Source: Trochalopteron elliotii (Eukaryota; Chordata; Aves; Passeriformes; Leiothrichidae). From it: a DNA stretch of 64,000 bases. A program made the translations under genes and the position numbers. The stretch lies in assembly GCA_024734555.1 (NCBI GenBank), contig JANPWX010000033.1:8187402-8251401 (forward strand). Direction: 5' to 3'. The notes under the pieces were generated by a model. The model ran no database searches. It was not told the origin of the DNA and worked only from the letters and a program-made list of their open reading frames with translations. Positions 1-10,468 of this stretch are shown in pieces; position 1 is the stretch's first letter, and every line of letters begins with the position of its first letter.

Positions 1-2917
1 CCATGGTTCCTCTCTTTTATCTATTATTTATCAGGAAGGCTTTTGAAAGCAATGATCAGTGTTCAACACAAAGACTGGGTAGCTCACAAGACAGCACAGT
101 TCAGACCTGTGCCAGCTTGGGAAAGCTGTGGTGACAGAACAGCACTGTCACAAGTGAAAGAGGGAAAAGCAGGTTGTGGTGAGTGCAAAGGGCAGGAGCT
201 CTGCCCTGGCTCTGTCTCTGGTCTGAGGGAGCTGCTGGATGTGGGAGAGGCTCATTGCTTTTACATTGAAGGGAGAAACAAACAAAATACTCCATTGATG
301 GCAATATGTTATTATTTAAGTCAGTAGTGCAGGGTTACTTCTGTGGTAAAGTCGACTTTCTCCAGATTTACCTGCTCCCTGAAACTTTGGGTAAGGGGGA
401 CAGTCAATAAAGAGCTCATGAGGAATTGCTGCCTGAGCTACTTTAGACTGGGCCTGGCACTTTCAAAGGTGTAGTCTGATGAGAAAGATCAGGAGCCTGC
501 CTTAGATGGGGCACTGTGGTTCCTGGCCCCCCTTATTCCCAGCAAAAGAACCAAAATACAGCTGTGACCACCACCCTTTATTCCTCACCTCTGGCTCCAT
601 CACCTGCTGTCAAGGATAATAACAGAGCTTGGAGGGGAATTCTCCAAAATATTGTCCTATCCTGAAATTTCTTCCTGTGTACGGAGCTGTAAAATCTCAA
701 GCCAACCAACAGAAACCAGAGATGGGCAAAATATTTAATGAGTGATTCATCACTTGAAACAACTCTCTCCAGCTCCTTGCCTTACCAAGCTGCTCTTAGA
801 CTCTGCTGCCATTATTCCTTTTCATTTTGAACAAGGCAGAACTCTGCAGAGAATATACAAATTCCCAAGAGGCCTTCAAATCTAGTTTTATTTGAACACT
901 GAAACTCAGTAGAACCTGGGTTGTCTGAACTACTTTTTCTTGGCTCCATCCTCATATTTCTTTCTGTAACTCAGAGGCATGTCCAGCTTGGATATGGAGA
1001 GGAAATAATGGATAAGACCAGACTGAGGGACTACTTCTTTGAGATTCTATTTTGGCTTCTAGCATTCGTGGCTAATACTGAGAAATTAATCAAGTTGGAT
1101 TTTTACACTTCATGTGTGATTATGCTGGGCATAATTCTGCTGTCACTCATGCAAAAATAAATACTGAAACTAATGGAGCTATATGAAAATAAAACTGATA
1201 TAAATGAGAAGAGAATCGGCCCCCCTGTGGATGAGATCAGATTACTACCATACTCTTATTTATCCTAAAACTCCTTTATACCTCTGAGAGTCAAAAGTGA
1301 TTTTAAAGTGGTGGAACAGTGATATCCACTCATTTTAAGATGCCTTTGTGCTTTCTGAGCAGTGGCAAAGGCTTTATGGTGAGTGCAACTGGAATTCCCT
1401 GTTACCAGGGGCACAGTGCTGTCAGGAACATGGGGGTGTGGATGCTCCTGGTGTCACCCCAGCCCTCCCTGCCCTCCTGTGCCCTGCTGCCCTCCTGCCT
1501 CAGACCAAGCACTTGATATAACCAGATTTCTTTTAAAATCTTCCAAATCTTTCCTTGCTTTGATTCTGTGTATAATGCCATCAAACTTTGGAGAACATGC
1601 TGCTATGATCACCCTTGAAATTGAATGTCAAGATGAACTCTCAGATAAGCAAACCAGAAATCCTGCCACCTTAGAAGGGTCTGAATGAAGAGCTGAAAGA
1701 GTTCTCTGTCTCCTTGAGGAGCAGCCCCAAAAGGAGCAGCAGGTTAGATGACAGTCATGGTCTTTCCCAAGCAGAGGATCACACAGATGTTTTGTGTCTG
1801 GTGTATTGGGACCCATCCTTGACCTGAACACAAGTTAAGAGGAGTGAAAACTGTGTTTCATTGTCACCTCAGGGCACCTTTCTAACCCCGTGGGATCACT
1901 GGAGTAGATAACTGAGGTGAACACATGGAGGGCTGGGAGATGTGCTGCAGCTCCAGGTGATTTATCTGCACAGGCAGAGTGACAGTTCCTGTTCTGCTTC
2001 AGGATTGCCTCTAATAAACACTGGCATTTTTAAGTGCTGTGCATCAAAATTGCTGAAGTATGAAATGGGCAGCAACAAATGAAAATTGGATAAACACTTC
2101 AGCACGTGACTCTGCAGAGGCTTGAAGCATAATTAGCTGTAGTATTTTAATGATCTCTTTACAGAGTATATAGAAAAAGCAGCGTGTTTACGCACTGAGT
2201 TCAGCATTGGGAGCTCTGCTGTGATTTGTTCTCTGGAAATGCTGCAGCCTCTGATTTTATAATCTGCTGACTGAACTCATGGACTGTCAAGTATGTCTCA
2301 AGATTATCCATGTTTGGATGTCAGATTATATTTTTTAGGGAACACAGCTTCTATTTATTCTTTACTCTGCTGATGATTTTCCCAGGTTTGTGCCATATGC
2401 TATGTGTCACAGATGAGTATTTTGCTGTCTGAAAATGTGACAACTCTGTATCCACTTTAATAGTTCTGTCATGTCAGCATTGTCATTAGCATTGAATTAC
2501 AATAGTGAGTATTTAAGCACCAGATTATGGCATCCAATATCTGTTAATATAACAAATAACAAGGGCAGACATTTTAAGAAGAATGAGTTTTAATTTGATT
2601 AATGATTTTAAAAACCAGTCAGTCAACAAAGTCATAAAGACTGATTTAGTGACTAATTAGCCAAAGTTTGCTGAATGGCTATGCCTACCTAGATAAACTG
2701 CAGTTTTATGCATCTGTCTCACTGTGGGCTTTATGCATAATTCACACACACTGACAAAACTCTGTTGCAAAAAATGTGTAGACAATATATTTAATGAACA
2801 GTTTTAAGAGCCTGAAGATTAAAAACAGCAGAAGATTTGTAAACTCATATTCAGAAGGGATGCAGATATATTGTCGTGCACAAATTTTATATCAGCTGGC
2901 TCTCTAATATAGTTTAT
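1..2917. other. Non-coding AT-rich stretch, no gene seen
   Basis: I see no recognisable gene here. The open frames are short, lack known domains, and several begin at TTG or CTG, for example the one at 921-1160. The part from about 2085 to 2330 is free of obvious repeats and carries homeodomain-type TAAT cores; it could be a conserved non-coding element, but conservation cannot be judged from one sequence. Confidence 0.6.
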
Positions 2918-3000
2918 GCAAAATAGATATAATGTATAGTATATTATATTATGCAGTATATATGTGTATATATATAATATATATTATGTAGTATATACTG
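2918..3000. repeat. TA-rich simple-sequence tract
   Basis: The stretch is almost wholly alternating T and A, with tatata and tatatt blocks broken by occasional gta steps. It is an imperfect TA microsatellite with self-complementary segments. No gene or promoter context supports reading it as a TATA element. Confidence 0.75.
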
Positions 3001-5686
3001 TGCAAAGTTAATATTGATCAATTCTTTTGAAACCATATTCTTGTCCTGCTGAAAGTAAACACTCTTCCTAGGTTCAGAAGTACAGAGAAAATAAATGGGT
3101 GGTTAGACAAGTACTATGCAAACCAGAGCCTTTTAAACTCTAGAGTCACATAAAGAGCACTGCTGAATGATAGCAGCCATTTAGTGCTACCATTTCCCTG
3201 ATATAATATCACCAGCCCATCAAAGCAGTGAAATTTAAATCCCTTTAAAAATGGGGATTATTTATGTGCCTGAAATTACTTACTTTATTGGATTAGAAAT
3301 ACAATTCCAAATAAGGACTTGATTTGAACAATACTTGCAAGTTCCTTACTATTGGAATGGCAGCCTTGTTTTTCTGCTGTTTTGCTTCCAACTTTTTTTC
3401 CTCTCTCCATTTTTAGATACATTTATCTTTTAACATCTTTGCAGTGCTTCAACCAGGACCAACCCAAAAATAGTAAGGGAAAGAGTTTCAATCAGATGGT
3501 GGGAATTCGTGGTTTTTATCCTTTTGAACATTGTAACCCAAACCCAAACATGAGCAGCCAGAGCTCTTTCTGTTTATCTCCACGCCCTGATTTTTAAACA
3601 GACCTAAACATTTAACTCATGTGAGTGAACATTTTTCCTATGGAAGTAGCTCTTCTGACACGTTCAGGTTAATAAATTTGCTTTTGCCTTTGTTTGGGAT
3701 GATTTATCTGCCTGTACTCACAGGCTGCTGGGGGATGTCCAGCCTCTTCCTTCATGGCAACTTTGTGTTGATTAGAAAAGCTGCAACAAATGGAGAAATC
3801 TTCCACAAGGTCCTTGTCTCACCATCTTCAACATGGCTCTTTCCTAACATTGCAATAAAATCTAAAGATTAGCTCTCTCTTTAGGTTTTCAGGCCATACC
3901 CAGCACTGTAACTCGCTTTATGCTGAGCAAACTAGCCCGACAGAGTGTGGGAATGGAGCAGGGAGGAAGAACAAGGAAGCAGAATCAGTGTTGGTGCTGT
4001 CTCCTCTCCCCTGGGCAGCCGAGGGATGAGGTTATTAATTCAATCTGGAGCCATCTGACATTTCACGTGAGCCAGAGCAGGAGCTGGCAGCACAGTGGGA
4101 CCATAGATTTGCAATTAGCAAATATTTTAATGTTCACTGGCATGTGCTTTAATCAGCTGCTCTCCCAGCCTTTTCCTGTTTACTTTTCTGAGAAGAAGGT
4201 TTGCTCTTGTGAGAAGGTTTCTCTGAGCAGATTTCTCTGCTGGCAGGAAGGGGATGGAACAGCAGTGTCTGTCTGTGTTCAGAGCTCAAGGACACAGGTA
4301 CAGACAAACATGGCACCTCCCAAACAAACCCTCCTCTCCTTACAGAGTGTCCAGACCCAGGCAAGTACAGGGGACAAAACTCTGTGACTGACACAGCCCA
4401 AGCTTTGTAGTGACTGAGTGGCACTGAGCAGTCTCTTGTGAGGAGGATGTGAGCAGGACAATGTGAATCTCTTCAACCATTTCTCTGCTGCATTTGTCAG
4501 CATATCATTTTTCAAGGTATTTGGTGAAGTGAAAATATTTCTGTAAATCAAATCTACTTCTGCACAGTTCACCAAGAATCAAACATCTGTGAAGTACAAT
4601 AAAAGAACTTGTAGCTACGTGAAAATTATAATCTTAAATTAAACAATATCCCACTTCTTATAAACTGTGTCATTGAGGAAAAAAATACTGCTTTTTTCTG
4701 GCCTCCTCTAACCCCACACTGCAGGTGTTAGTCCCAAGAAGGGATAATGAAGGCATAAAATAGCAGTGGCCTATCTCCATGAGTTACCTTTCCTGGACAT
4801 TTCTTCCACTGGGGCTTCAAGGTCCTGGCAACAGCAAAATTTCTTCCCAATTCATTTTTTTTGTGTGGCTTGACAGGCTGCTGCTTTCCCTCTACCAGGA
4901 CAGGCTGCACACTCTATTGATTAAGCTGCCTGGTTTTCCCTTTCAGTGACATCCTTCATTTAAATGTGTATCTGTTTTGCTGAATCAGCTGTGTGTTGAA
5001 ATGCTGGAGGGTTCAGCTGCTCCTCTGTTTGAGCTGCATATTTGGTTTAATCCTCTTGTGATTTTTTGCTTGTTCATCTGGCTACTACTTTAGCCAAGTA
5101 ATTCTGGGGGGTGGAGGGGTTGCACTGCCAATTGCATTTCTGACTGGGAAACATATTCTGTAAAATGAATTCAGTCATTCACGGCTGCAACTTCATATTG
5201 TTGGAGTTAAATGCTTTTTAAAAGAAAAAATTAAAAGATTTATTTAATTTCCAGCTGGAAACCCAGTGTTGGGAATACTGCGGGAGCTTCCAACCTGGAA
5301 GTGAACAATAAATAATCAGGAACACGACCTGAAGCTGGATGGGGGGGTGAGGTGGGGCTGGGAGGTTGTGTCAGTCTGAAATGAGCTTTAAGAGGATCTG
5401 CTCATTGTCTCTCTTCAGCTTCTGTGGAAGTTGGGAAGCCAAGCACACAGGCACAAGGAGCACAGGTGCAGATTCAATCACATTTCAAGCAAGCAGTGTA
5501 ACTGTCATGTAACTTCCCTCAAAACTGAAGCTGGGGTCACGGATAGATATTGTATTTATTTTCTGTGGATATAGATCCCAGACTTTAGGGGATGATTTGC
5601 AATGCAGACCCAGAAATGCCAGCTGCCCCAAACCCCAAATTCTAGCTGCAGGAACCACTGTTTGCTCCAGCACCATCTTTCTTTTG
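3001..5686. other. Non-coding stretch, no gene seen
   Basis: The open frames here (for example 3920-4387) show no family motif or biased codon use that I recognise. A run of eight G occurs at about 5341-5348. No mobile element was recognised. Confidence 0.55.
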
Positions 5687-5724
5687 GCATTGAGCATTGA
5701 GCATTGAGCATTGAGGAGCATTGA
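5687..5724. repeat. Short tandem repeat, 7-bp unit gcattga
   Basis: Four exact head-to-tail copies of gcattga run from 5687 to 5714. A fifth copy follows at 5718-5724 after three extra bases. It is a small, probably young, minisatellite-like expansion. Neighbouring sequence is ordinary non-coding DNA. Confidence 0.9.
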
Positions 5725-7079
5725 GCTCCTCTCTGAGACCTTTCAAATGTGGCAGAAGATGCTTCCTGCTCAAGAAAAATTAGCTCATCTCTCAGGGGGG
5801 ACCAGACTGCAGGTTGTAGCACACAAACTGATGAGTGATAGCCCAGACCTTGGGAGAAGAGTGAGCTCCGTTGCCACCAAAGGGATGATGCTGCAGCTCA
5901 ACACTGGTGGTAGTGTCCTTCCACCTTCCTCATCTTCCTTTTGGACACCAGGCAATGCTTGAGGGCACCTAAAACCAGCACTGGCTTCCACAAATCTTTG
6001 ATGCAGTTCTCCCACCAGGGAGAGACAGGGGTTCTGTGAGGAGCATAGCTACAGGGAACAGCTGACAGGCACATTAGGCTGCATGTAAAATATGGATAGA
6101 CTTAGTACACTGCTCCTAAACCTACTTTAATGTCTGCCTTATCTCCAGTTGCTCATCACAGGCTCACCTAGAAAGTGCCTGCAGCCACAGGATTAAACAG
6201 GGAGCTGCCTGACTAGAACTTTCCCCTTTCAGAGACATTAAAAATTTGTTGACACAGTGGAATAACTCCCAACATATCTGCTCTCTCTTAAGAGGAAAGG
6301 GTTGTGTCAGTGGTACCCCTGGGGGTCAGGCATTGTGGCTAGCAGGTGTGGTCCCCATTTCAGTTTTTTCCCGTGCTTTTTTTGCCCTGAACATAGTTTG
6401 GATCTGTATGTATAACAAGAACCCTGTAGAACTTTCCTTAATCTTCTAGCTTCTAATTATCACTTGATATTATGGCATTGTTTCTGCCAAATCCTTTGCT
6501 TGCAGTATTTTGGAAATGGACATGATAAGAGAAAAGTGTTATCAGCAAACCTTGTTTTTTCAGTAGAACTAAGTAAGATTGTTATCTGGAAAATATACTT
6601 CTGGGAGATTCCCAGAAAAAAAGCTTTTTGGATACTCCTTGTGCTTAAAGGATTCTGGTGCAGACTGAGGACTGTACTGGTAATTCAGTGGAATTTATTT
6701 CAGTGTCTGCACCTGCCTCTTCTGTTCAAGCAGAGGCAAGTCAGGGAAATTACTACTAGAAGTTCTGTGTTCCTCTTCATTTAGGCTCTGCATTTAGTAG
6801 GGAAATTAAACAAAACTCAAAACAATGCAAAACATCAGCTATTGGAGAAAATGACAAAGTTGCAGTAAAGTCTAGCAAGAGACAGATGTTCAGTGCTGGT
6901 GAGCAGAATGTGCACAAATGATGTTTACAGTCCCTGTTTCAGGACCCAGCTCTAGCAGCTCTTATCACCACAGGGAGGATCCTCTGCACTTCCTTACCAT
7001 TATATCCCGTTTCAAAAACGTGGCATCTTTTGTGCCCACGTTTCTATTTACTAAGTACATTTTCTGTTTTAAAAGCATC
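5725..7079. other. Non-coding stretch with one STAT-like palindrome
   Basis: No gene was recognised. The only structured item is a perfect inverted repeat at 6599-6617 with 8-bp arms and a 3-base centre, which contains the STAT-type core TTCCCAGAA. The rest is ordinary AT-rich sequence. Confidence 0.5.
6599..6617. promoter_or_regulatory. Perfect palindrome with STAT-type core
   Basis: The arms ttctggga and tcccagaa are exact reverse complements around the centre gat. TTCNNNGAA is the established STAT dimer site and is present at 6609-6617. No promoter or gene is visible nearby, so binding in the cell is speculative, and one such site is expected by chance in a window this long. Confidence 0.25.
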
Positions 7080-7378
7080 ATCCCCAGGGCCCGGGGCAGT
7101 CCCGGCGCGGGAGGAGCCCGCTGTGCCGGGGAGATAAAGGCTGGAAAAAGGCTGGGTAAAGGCTGGAAAAAGGCTGGGTAAAGGCTGGATAAAGGCTGCG
7201 GCGGGGGAAGGCGCTGGGGCTGCCCGGCCCTGGCCCTGTCCCCAGGCTGGCTTTGCCTTTTGTGAGCATCCCCGGAGATTAGAGCAGCCTGGCTGCTGCA
7301 ATCAGCCGGAGATCAACCTCTGCTCCCTTGAGCTCTAACCAGCGGCTGCCCCCACCGTGACCTTGCTCTACCGAAACG
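7080..7378. promoter_or_regulatory. CpG-rich segment, part of a composite island
   Basis: About 16 CpG dinucleotides lie between 7088 and 7378, against a background where CpG is rare. The segment is GC-rich and includes an 11-bp minisatellite. In birds such patches often mark promoters of genes or long non-coding RNAs. No start codon with a credible protein follows, so any transcript would be non-coding or have its coding exons elsewhere. A GC-rich repeat that merely escaped decay is the alternative. Confidence 0.45.
7133..7199. repeat. Minisatellite, about 11-bp unit (aaaggctgg core)
   Basis: Six copies of the core aaaggctgg follow each other with spacings of about 11 bases. The variants alternate between forms with extra A and forms ending gggt, so a 22-bp double unit is also visible. 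The array sits inside the CpG-rich segment, and its purine bias continues the strand asymmetry of the area. Confidence 0.85.
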
Positions 7379-7394
7379 ACATTGGACTGAAGGA

Positions 7395-7515
7395 CTTTTT
7401 AATTTTCTCTTCTCCCCCCTCCTCCCTTTTCTCTATTCCTTTCCCTCCCCTTTTCATTATTCCTTCCCCCCTCCCCTTTTCTTTGTTCTTTTCCCCCTTC
7501 CTGCGCACCCCCTAA
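7395..7515 (+). repeat. Polypyrimidine tract
   Basis: The plus strand is almost pure C and T in blocks such as tcccccctcc and cccttttc, with only a handful of purines. Such tracts can adopt triplex (H-DNA) structure and are common next to CpG-rich promoters in birds. Here the tract separates the two CpG-rich segments. Confidence 0.75.
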
Positions 7516-7520
7516 ACCCC

Positions 7521-7585
7521 GTTTTGTTTTGGTTTTTTGTTGGTTTTTTTTTTTTTTGGGGGGGGGGGTTGGGTTTTTTTTTTTG
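7521..7585 (+). repeat. T/G low-complexity run with an eleven-G block
   Basis: Long T runs flank an uninterrupted block of eleven G at 7558-7568, followed by ttggg and another T run. Run lengths here are prone to sequencing error. The G block could take part in a quadruplex only together with neighbouring short G runs. Confidence 0.8.
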
Positions 7586-7659
7586 TGGTGTATTTTGGAC
7601 CGCTGTGGATTAGCGTCTCCATGTAAAGGAGAGGGGCTGGAAGGCTCTCGGTGTTATCG

Positions 7660-7870
7660 GTTGGTGTGTAAGCGATGCCTCCCGGCCGGCAGCAGCCTGG
7701 AGCTGAGCAACTGTGCCATCATCCGGCGGGGATCAGCATCAGGAGCCGGGCACAGCTCTGCGGGGCCGGGGCGATGAGCACACGCACAGGCACAGCAGCT
7801 CCCGCTGCAGGCTCCCACCCGCCCGGATACTGCCGGGTTTGGGAGCCAGAACAGCGAGTTTCCCTCTGTG
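7660..7870. promoter_or_regulatory. CpG-rich segment, second half of composite island
   Basis: About 15 CpG sites occur in 200 bases, including clusters such as ccggccgg and ccggcgggg. With the segment at 7080-7378 it forms a composite island of about 800 bases split by pyrimidine and T/G tracts. The open frame at 7675-7890 is composition-driven and shows no domain. The segment ends where the AAT microsatellite begins. Confidence 0.45.
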
Positions 7871-7908
7871 AAAAACAGAGTTTTTGGTAAATTTTAAGAA
7901 ATAGGTAA

Positions 7909-7909
<1 letters not shown>

Positions 7910-7964
<55 letters not shown>

Positions 7965-7970
7965 TAATAN

Positions 7971-8019
<49 letters not shown>

Positions 8020-8053
8020 TGATAATAAAGATAATAAAGATAATAAAGATAAT
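7910..8053. repeat. AAT trinucleotide microsatellite with one unresolved base
   Basis: Uninterrupted AAT repeats run from about 7910 to 8017, then degrade through gat and aaagat variants to about 8053. A single N at 7970 marks an unresolved base inside the array. Apparent open frames on the minus strand that encode runs of Ile or Tyr are products of this repeat. The array length is probably unstable and may be mis-assembled. Confidence 0.95.
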
Positions 8054-8094
8054 TAGGGAACGGATTAAGCAAAAAGGAAGTACGGCCGGCAGGG

Positions 8095-8117
8095 TGACTT
8101 GGCATTTAGCCAAGTCA
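8095..8117. repeat. Perfect inverted repeat, 9-bp arms
   Basis: The arms tgacttggc (8095-8103) and gccaagtca (8109-8117) are exact reverse complements around the 5-base loop attta. On the minus strand the hairpin lies about 30-50 bases downstream of a TATTTAAAG box near 8145-8155, the order expected of a promoter followed by a structured 5' leader. Confidence 0.7.
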
Positions 8118-8119
8118 AC

Positions 8120-8630
8120 AACCTGCTATTTCAGAGGCTTTCTTTAAATACTCTTTCTATTGCATCAGTCTGTTGAATACTCATCTAGTTTCCATATTCC
8201 AGGAACTGTTTTGCATGGTCCCTCCTTGGGTCTGCCTTTTTAGAGCATGTGTGTTTCTTGGCTGTGTCTTCATTATCACCTCCAGCCTGGGCCTTGGTCT
8301 GTACTTTCTTCAGATGGTGGATGCTGATAGTTGGTGTATCAATAGCAGGGTTTTCTTTACATGTTCACTGGATGTTATCTTGGCTAAACTGACAGTTTAA
8401 GCATACTATACTAATAGCAGGGTCTTCTTTACATATTCACTGGATGTTACCTTGACCAAACAAACAGTTCAAACAACTACTATATCACCACTACCACTAT
8501 AGCTAATTTTCTTTACTAATAGCAGAAATAAAAACTTATATCCTTACCACAAAGTTATTAATCATATAGCACACATCTTGCAAAAAGCCAGCTTTATAAT
8601 ATACACTTATAACACCTCTGAGAAATTTCC
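8120..8630 (-). mobile_element. Possible ERV LTR fragment with U3-like direct repeats
   Basis: This block has no coding features but several LTR-like ones when read on the minus strand. It holds two 72-bp-spaced direct repeats (8341-8397 and 8413-8469), a TATA-like TATTTAAAG near 8145-8155, and a hairpin just beyond it. Tandem enhancer repeats in U3 are well known in retroviral LTRs. I could not find clear TG...CA ends or a target-site duplication, and I cannot name a family. A simple local tandem duplication in unique DNA is the main alternative. Confidence 0.3.
8341..8469. repeat. Two-copy direct repeat, 72-bp spacing
   Basis: The sequence beginning aatagcaggg at 8341 recurs at 8413 with a few substitutions over about 57 bases: both copies continue with tcttcttt-type and cactggatgttacctt-type stretches. 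A partial third start, actaatagcag, occurs near 8515-8525. The divergence shows that the duplication is not recent. Confidence 0.85.
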
Positions 8631-10425
8631 TATTGAGTGCTGGATTGGTGTTTTTTTTGGTTTTTTTTTTGTTTTTTTAAATCAAAACTGGGGAAGGAGA
8701 AATAAATCTGAAGGGAAAGGCTATTATTGCAGTTCATGAGCTGACATTTTATCTGAGAGCGGGAGAGATAAAGAAGAACGTCAGAAAAAAAGTCACCCAG
8801 GGAAGTTGGAGCTGGCCTTGGCAAACACTGCTAAATGTTTGCAGGAGAATTCTGCAGATCACCAACTGCTTAGATCTGCAATCTCTCAGGGCAGGAATTA
8901 AAACAGGAATCTCCCAGGACAGGTTGGATGATCACTCATATATAATTTAATTTCATGGGCCAAGCCAGCTACCTAGGGAAAGAGGTAAAACTGAACAAAA
9001 ATGGTACATAAAGCATGCACTGAACCAAAGTGATCCTGTAAAGCTGTAAAAAGTCTCTCCTCTGAAGACAGAGGTTCTTTTTGCTCTTATACAGGACTAA
9101 GTGCCACAGTGCTGGGATGCTTTTGCACCCCTATATTTGGTATAGAACCGTTGCCTTGGCCCAACATGAAATAAAAGGCCCAAATTCTCCCCTCTCATTG
9201 ACCTGAAATACTTCCCACACTGACATATTTCACTGTTGGTCTCATGGTTATTGTTAGCCAAGATTTGTTTGCTTGTTGTTTTTGTCAAAAGACTGGCAGC
9301 TTTAATCAGTCCAAACTCTGCTTTTTGCTCTGTCTAGGGGCTTCTTTCAAGGCAGCTAATGAAGGGAAGAAAACCTATCTTCAGGATATCAGATTTTTAA
9401 ATAGGGGTTAGCACCTCTGTTTCAGGATTTTCTATCAGAGAAAGTCTGAGATCTGCTCCTTTGGAAAGACAATTCCTTACTGACCCAGAGCAAGACAGTA
9501 AGTTCAAATAATAAAATGGAAAGGATGAAGCCTGCAACCTGACTGGTATGCACAATTTCTCTTCTTCTACAAGGTTAAATGCACAAAATGCATAAAACCC
9601 TGGAAACTCATCCCTCTTTTGCCTCAAAACCTCTCCTTCAGGGATCTTCAACCCATTGCAACCCACCTGAGAGCCCAAGAGCCCAGAGAGGTTTGGTGGC
9701 AGCCCCATGCTGGGAGTGCCCAGGAACCTGGGGACAGTGGTGAGTTTCTAGACAACTTAGATCACATCACTCATCAGCAGAGTCCACAAGAGTAAACTGG
9801 GAAGTTTTCAATGGAAATGAGCTAATTTCCTATGGATATTAAAACTTCAGGTGGTATGGATGATAATTACCTTAATCCACAAAGATATTCTTAGAAGATA
9901 TTGCATCTCCAGGGTGAAAAGGTCTCATCTGTGGCACTGAATTCTAAAGGTATCATATTTGATTTACCAGTGATCATTAAGGTTTACATCAAAGGTCAGG
10001 AATAACTCTGCTATTTGTAAGCTGAGAAAAAGGTATAAACACTTTAATTTATTGCGCTGTCACTGTCAATTCACTTGGTATTTGCTGTGATAGCACTGCT
10101 GTTAATGAATGTATTTGGTAATAATGTGGATGTCATAGATATTTATGCTCTCATCTCTTTCAGTGGCTCTGCAGGTAAGGCAAGTTAGGAGCTTTGCCAT
10201 TTTACATTTTATAAATTAAAGAGGGAAAATAAATCATATTTTATCTCAAAGAAGTACTTAACAAATATCTATCACGTTTAGCTATCCCAAATGGGAATCT
10301 ATCTTATCACAGAAAAATTAGTACTGCAAAGAAAGTGATAAGTGTCTGGGATTGCTGGAAGCCCAAGAGAAAAGCTCTCCATGGCTTTGAGAGGAAACAG
10401 GTCAGACTCTGTTCAAAACATGAAG
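8631..10425. other. Non-coding stretch, no gene seen
   Basis: A T-rich run lies at 8650-8678. I recognise no gene, RNA or mobile element in the rest. The open frames at 9097-9288 and 9397-9708 have no familiar motifs. Confidence 0.5.
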
Positions 10426-10468
10426 ATTAGCTAATATATAAATATAGCTAATAAATATAGCTAATAAT
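10426..10468. repeat. Imperfect tandem repeat of atatagctaat
   Basis: Three near-copies of a 13- to 15-base AT-rich unit containing tagctaata occur head to tail. It is a small low-complexity expansion in ordinary non-coding DNA. Confidence 0.6.

Noticed and set aside
921..1160. Short hydrophobic open frame resembling a membrane peptide
   Set aside because: It starts at TTG, lacks a conserved match I can recall, and AT-rich DNA often yields hydrophobic frames.
7719..8113. Minus-strand frames with long runs of Ile or Tyr
   Set aside because: They are direct translations of the AAT microsatellite.
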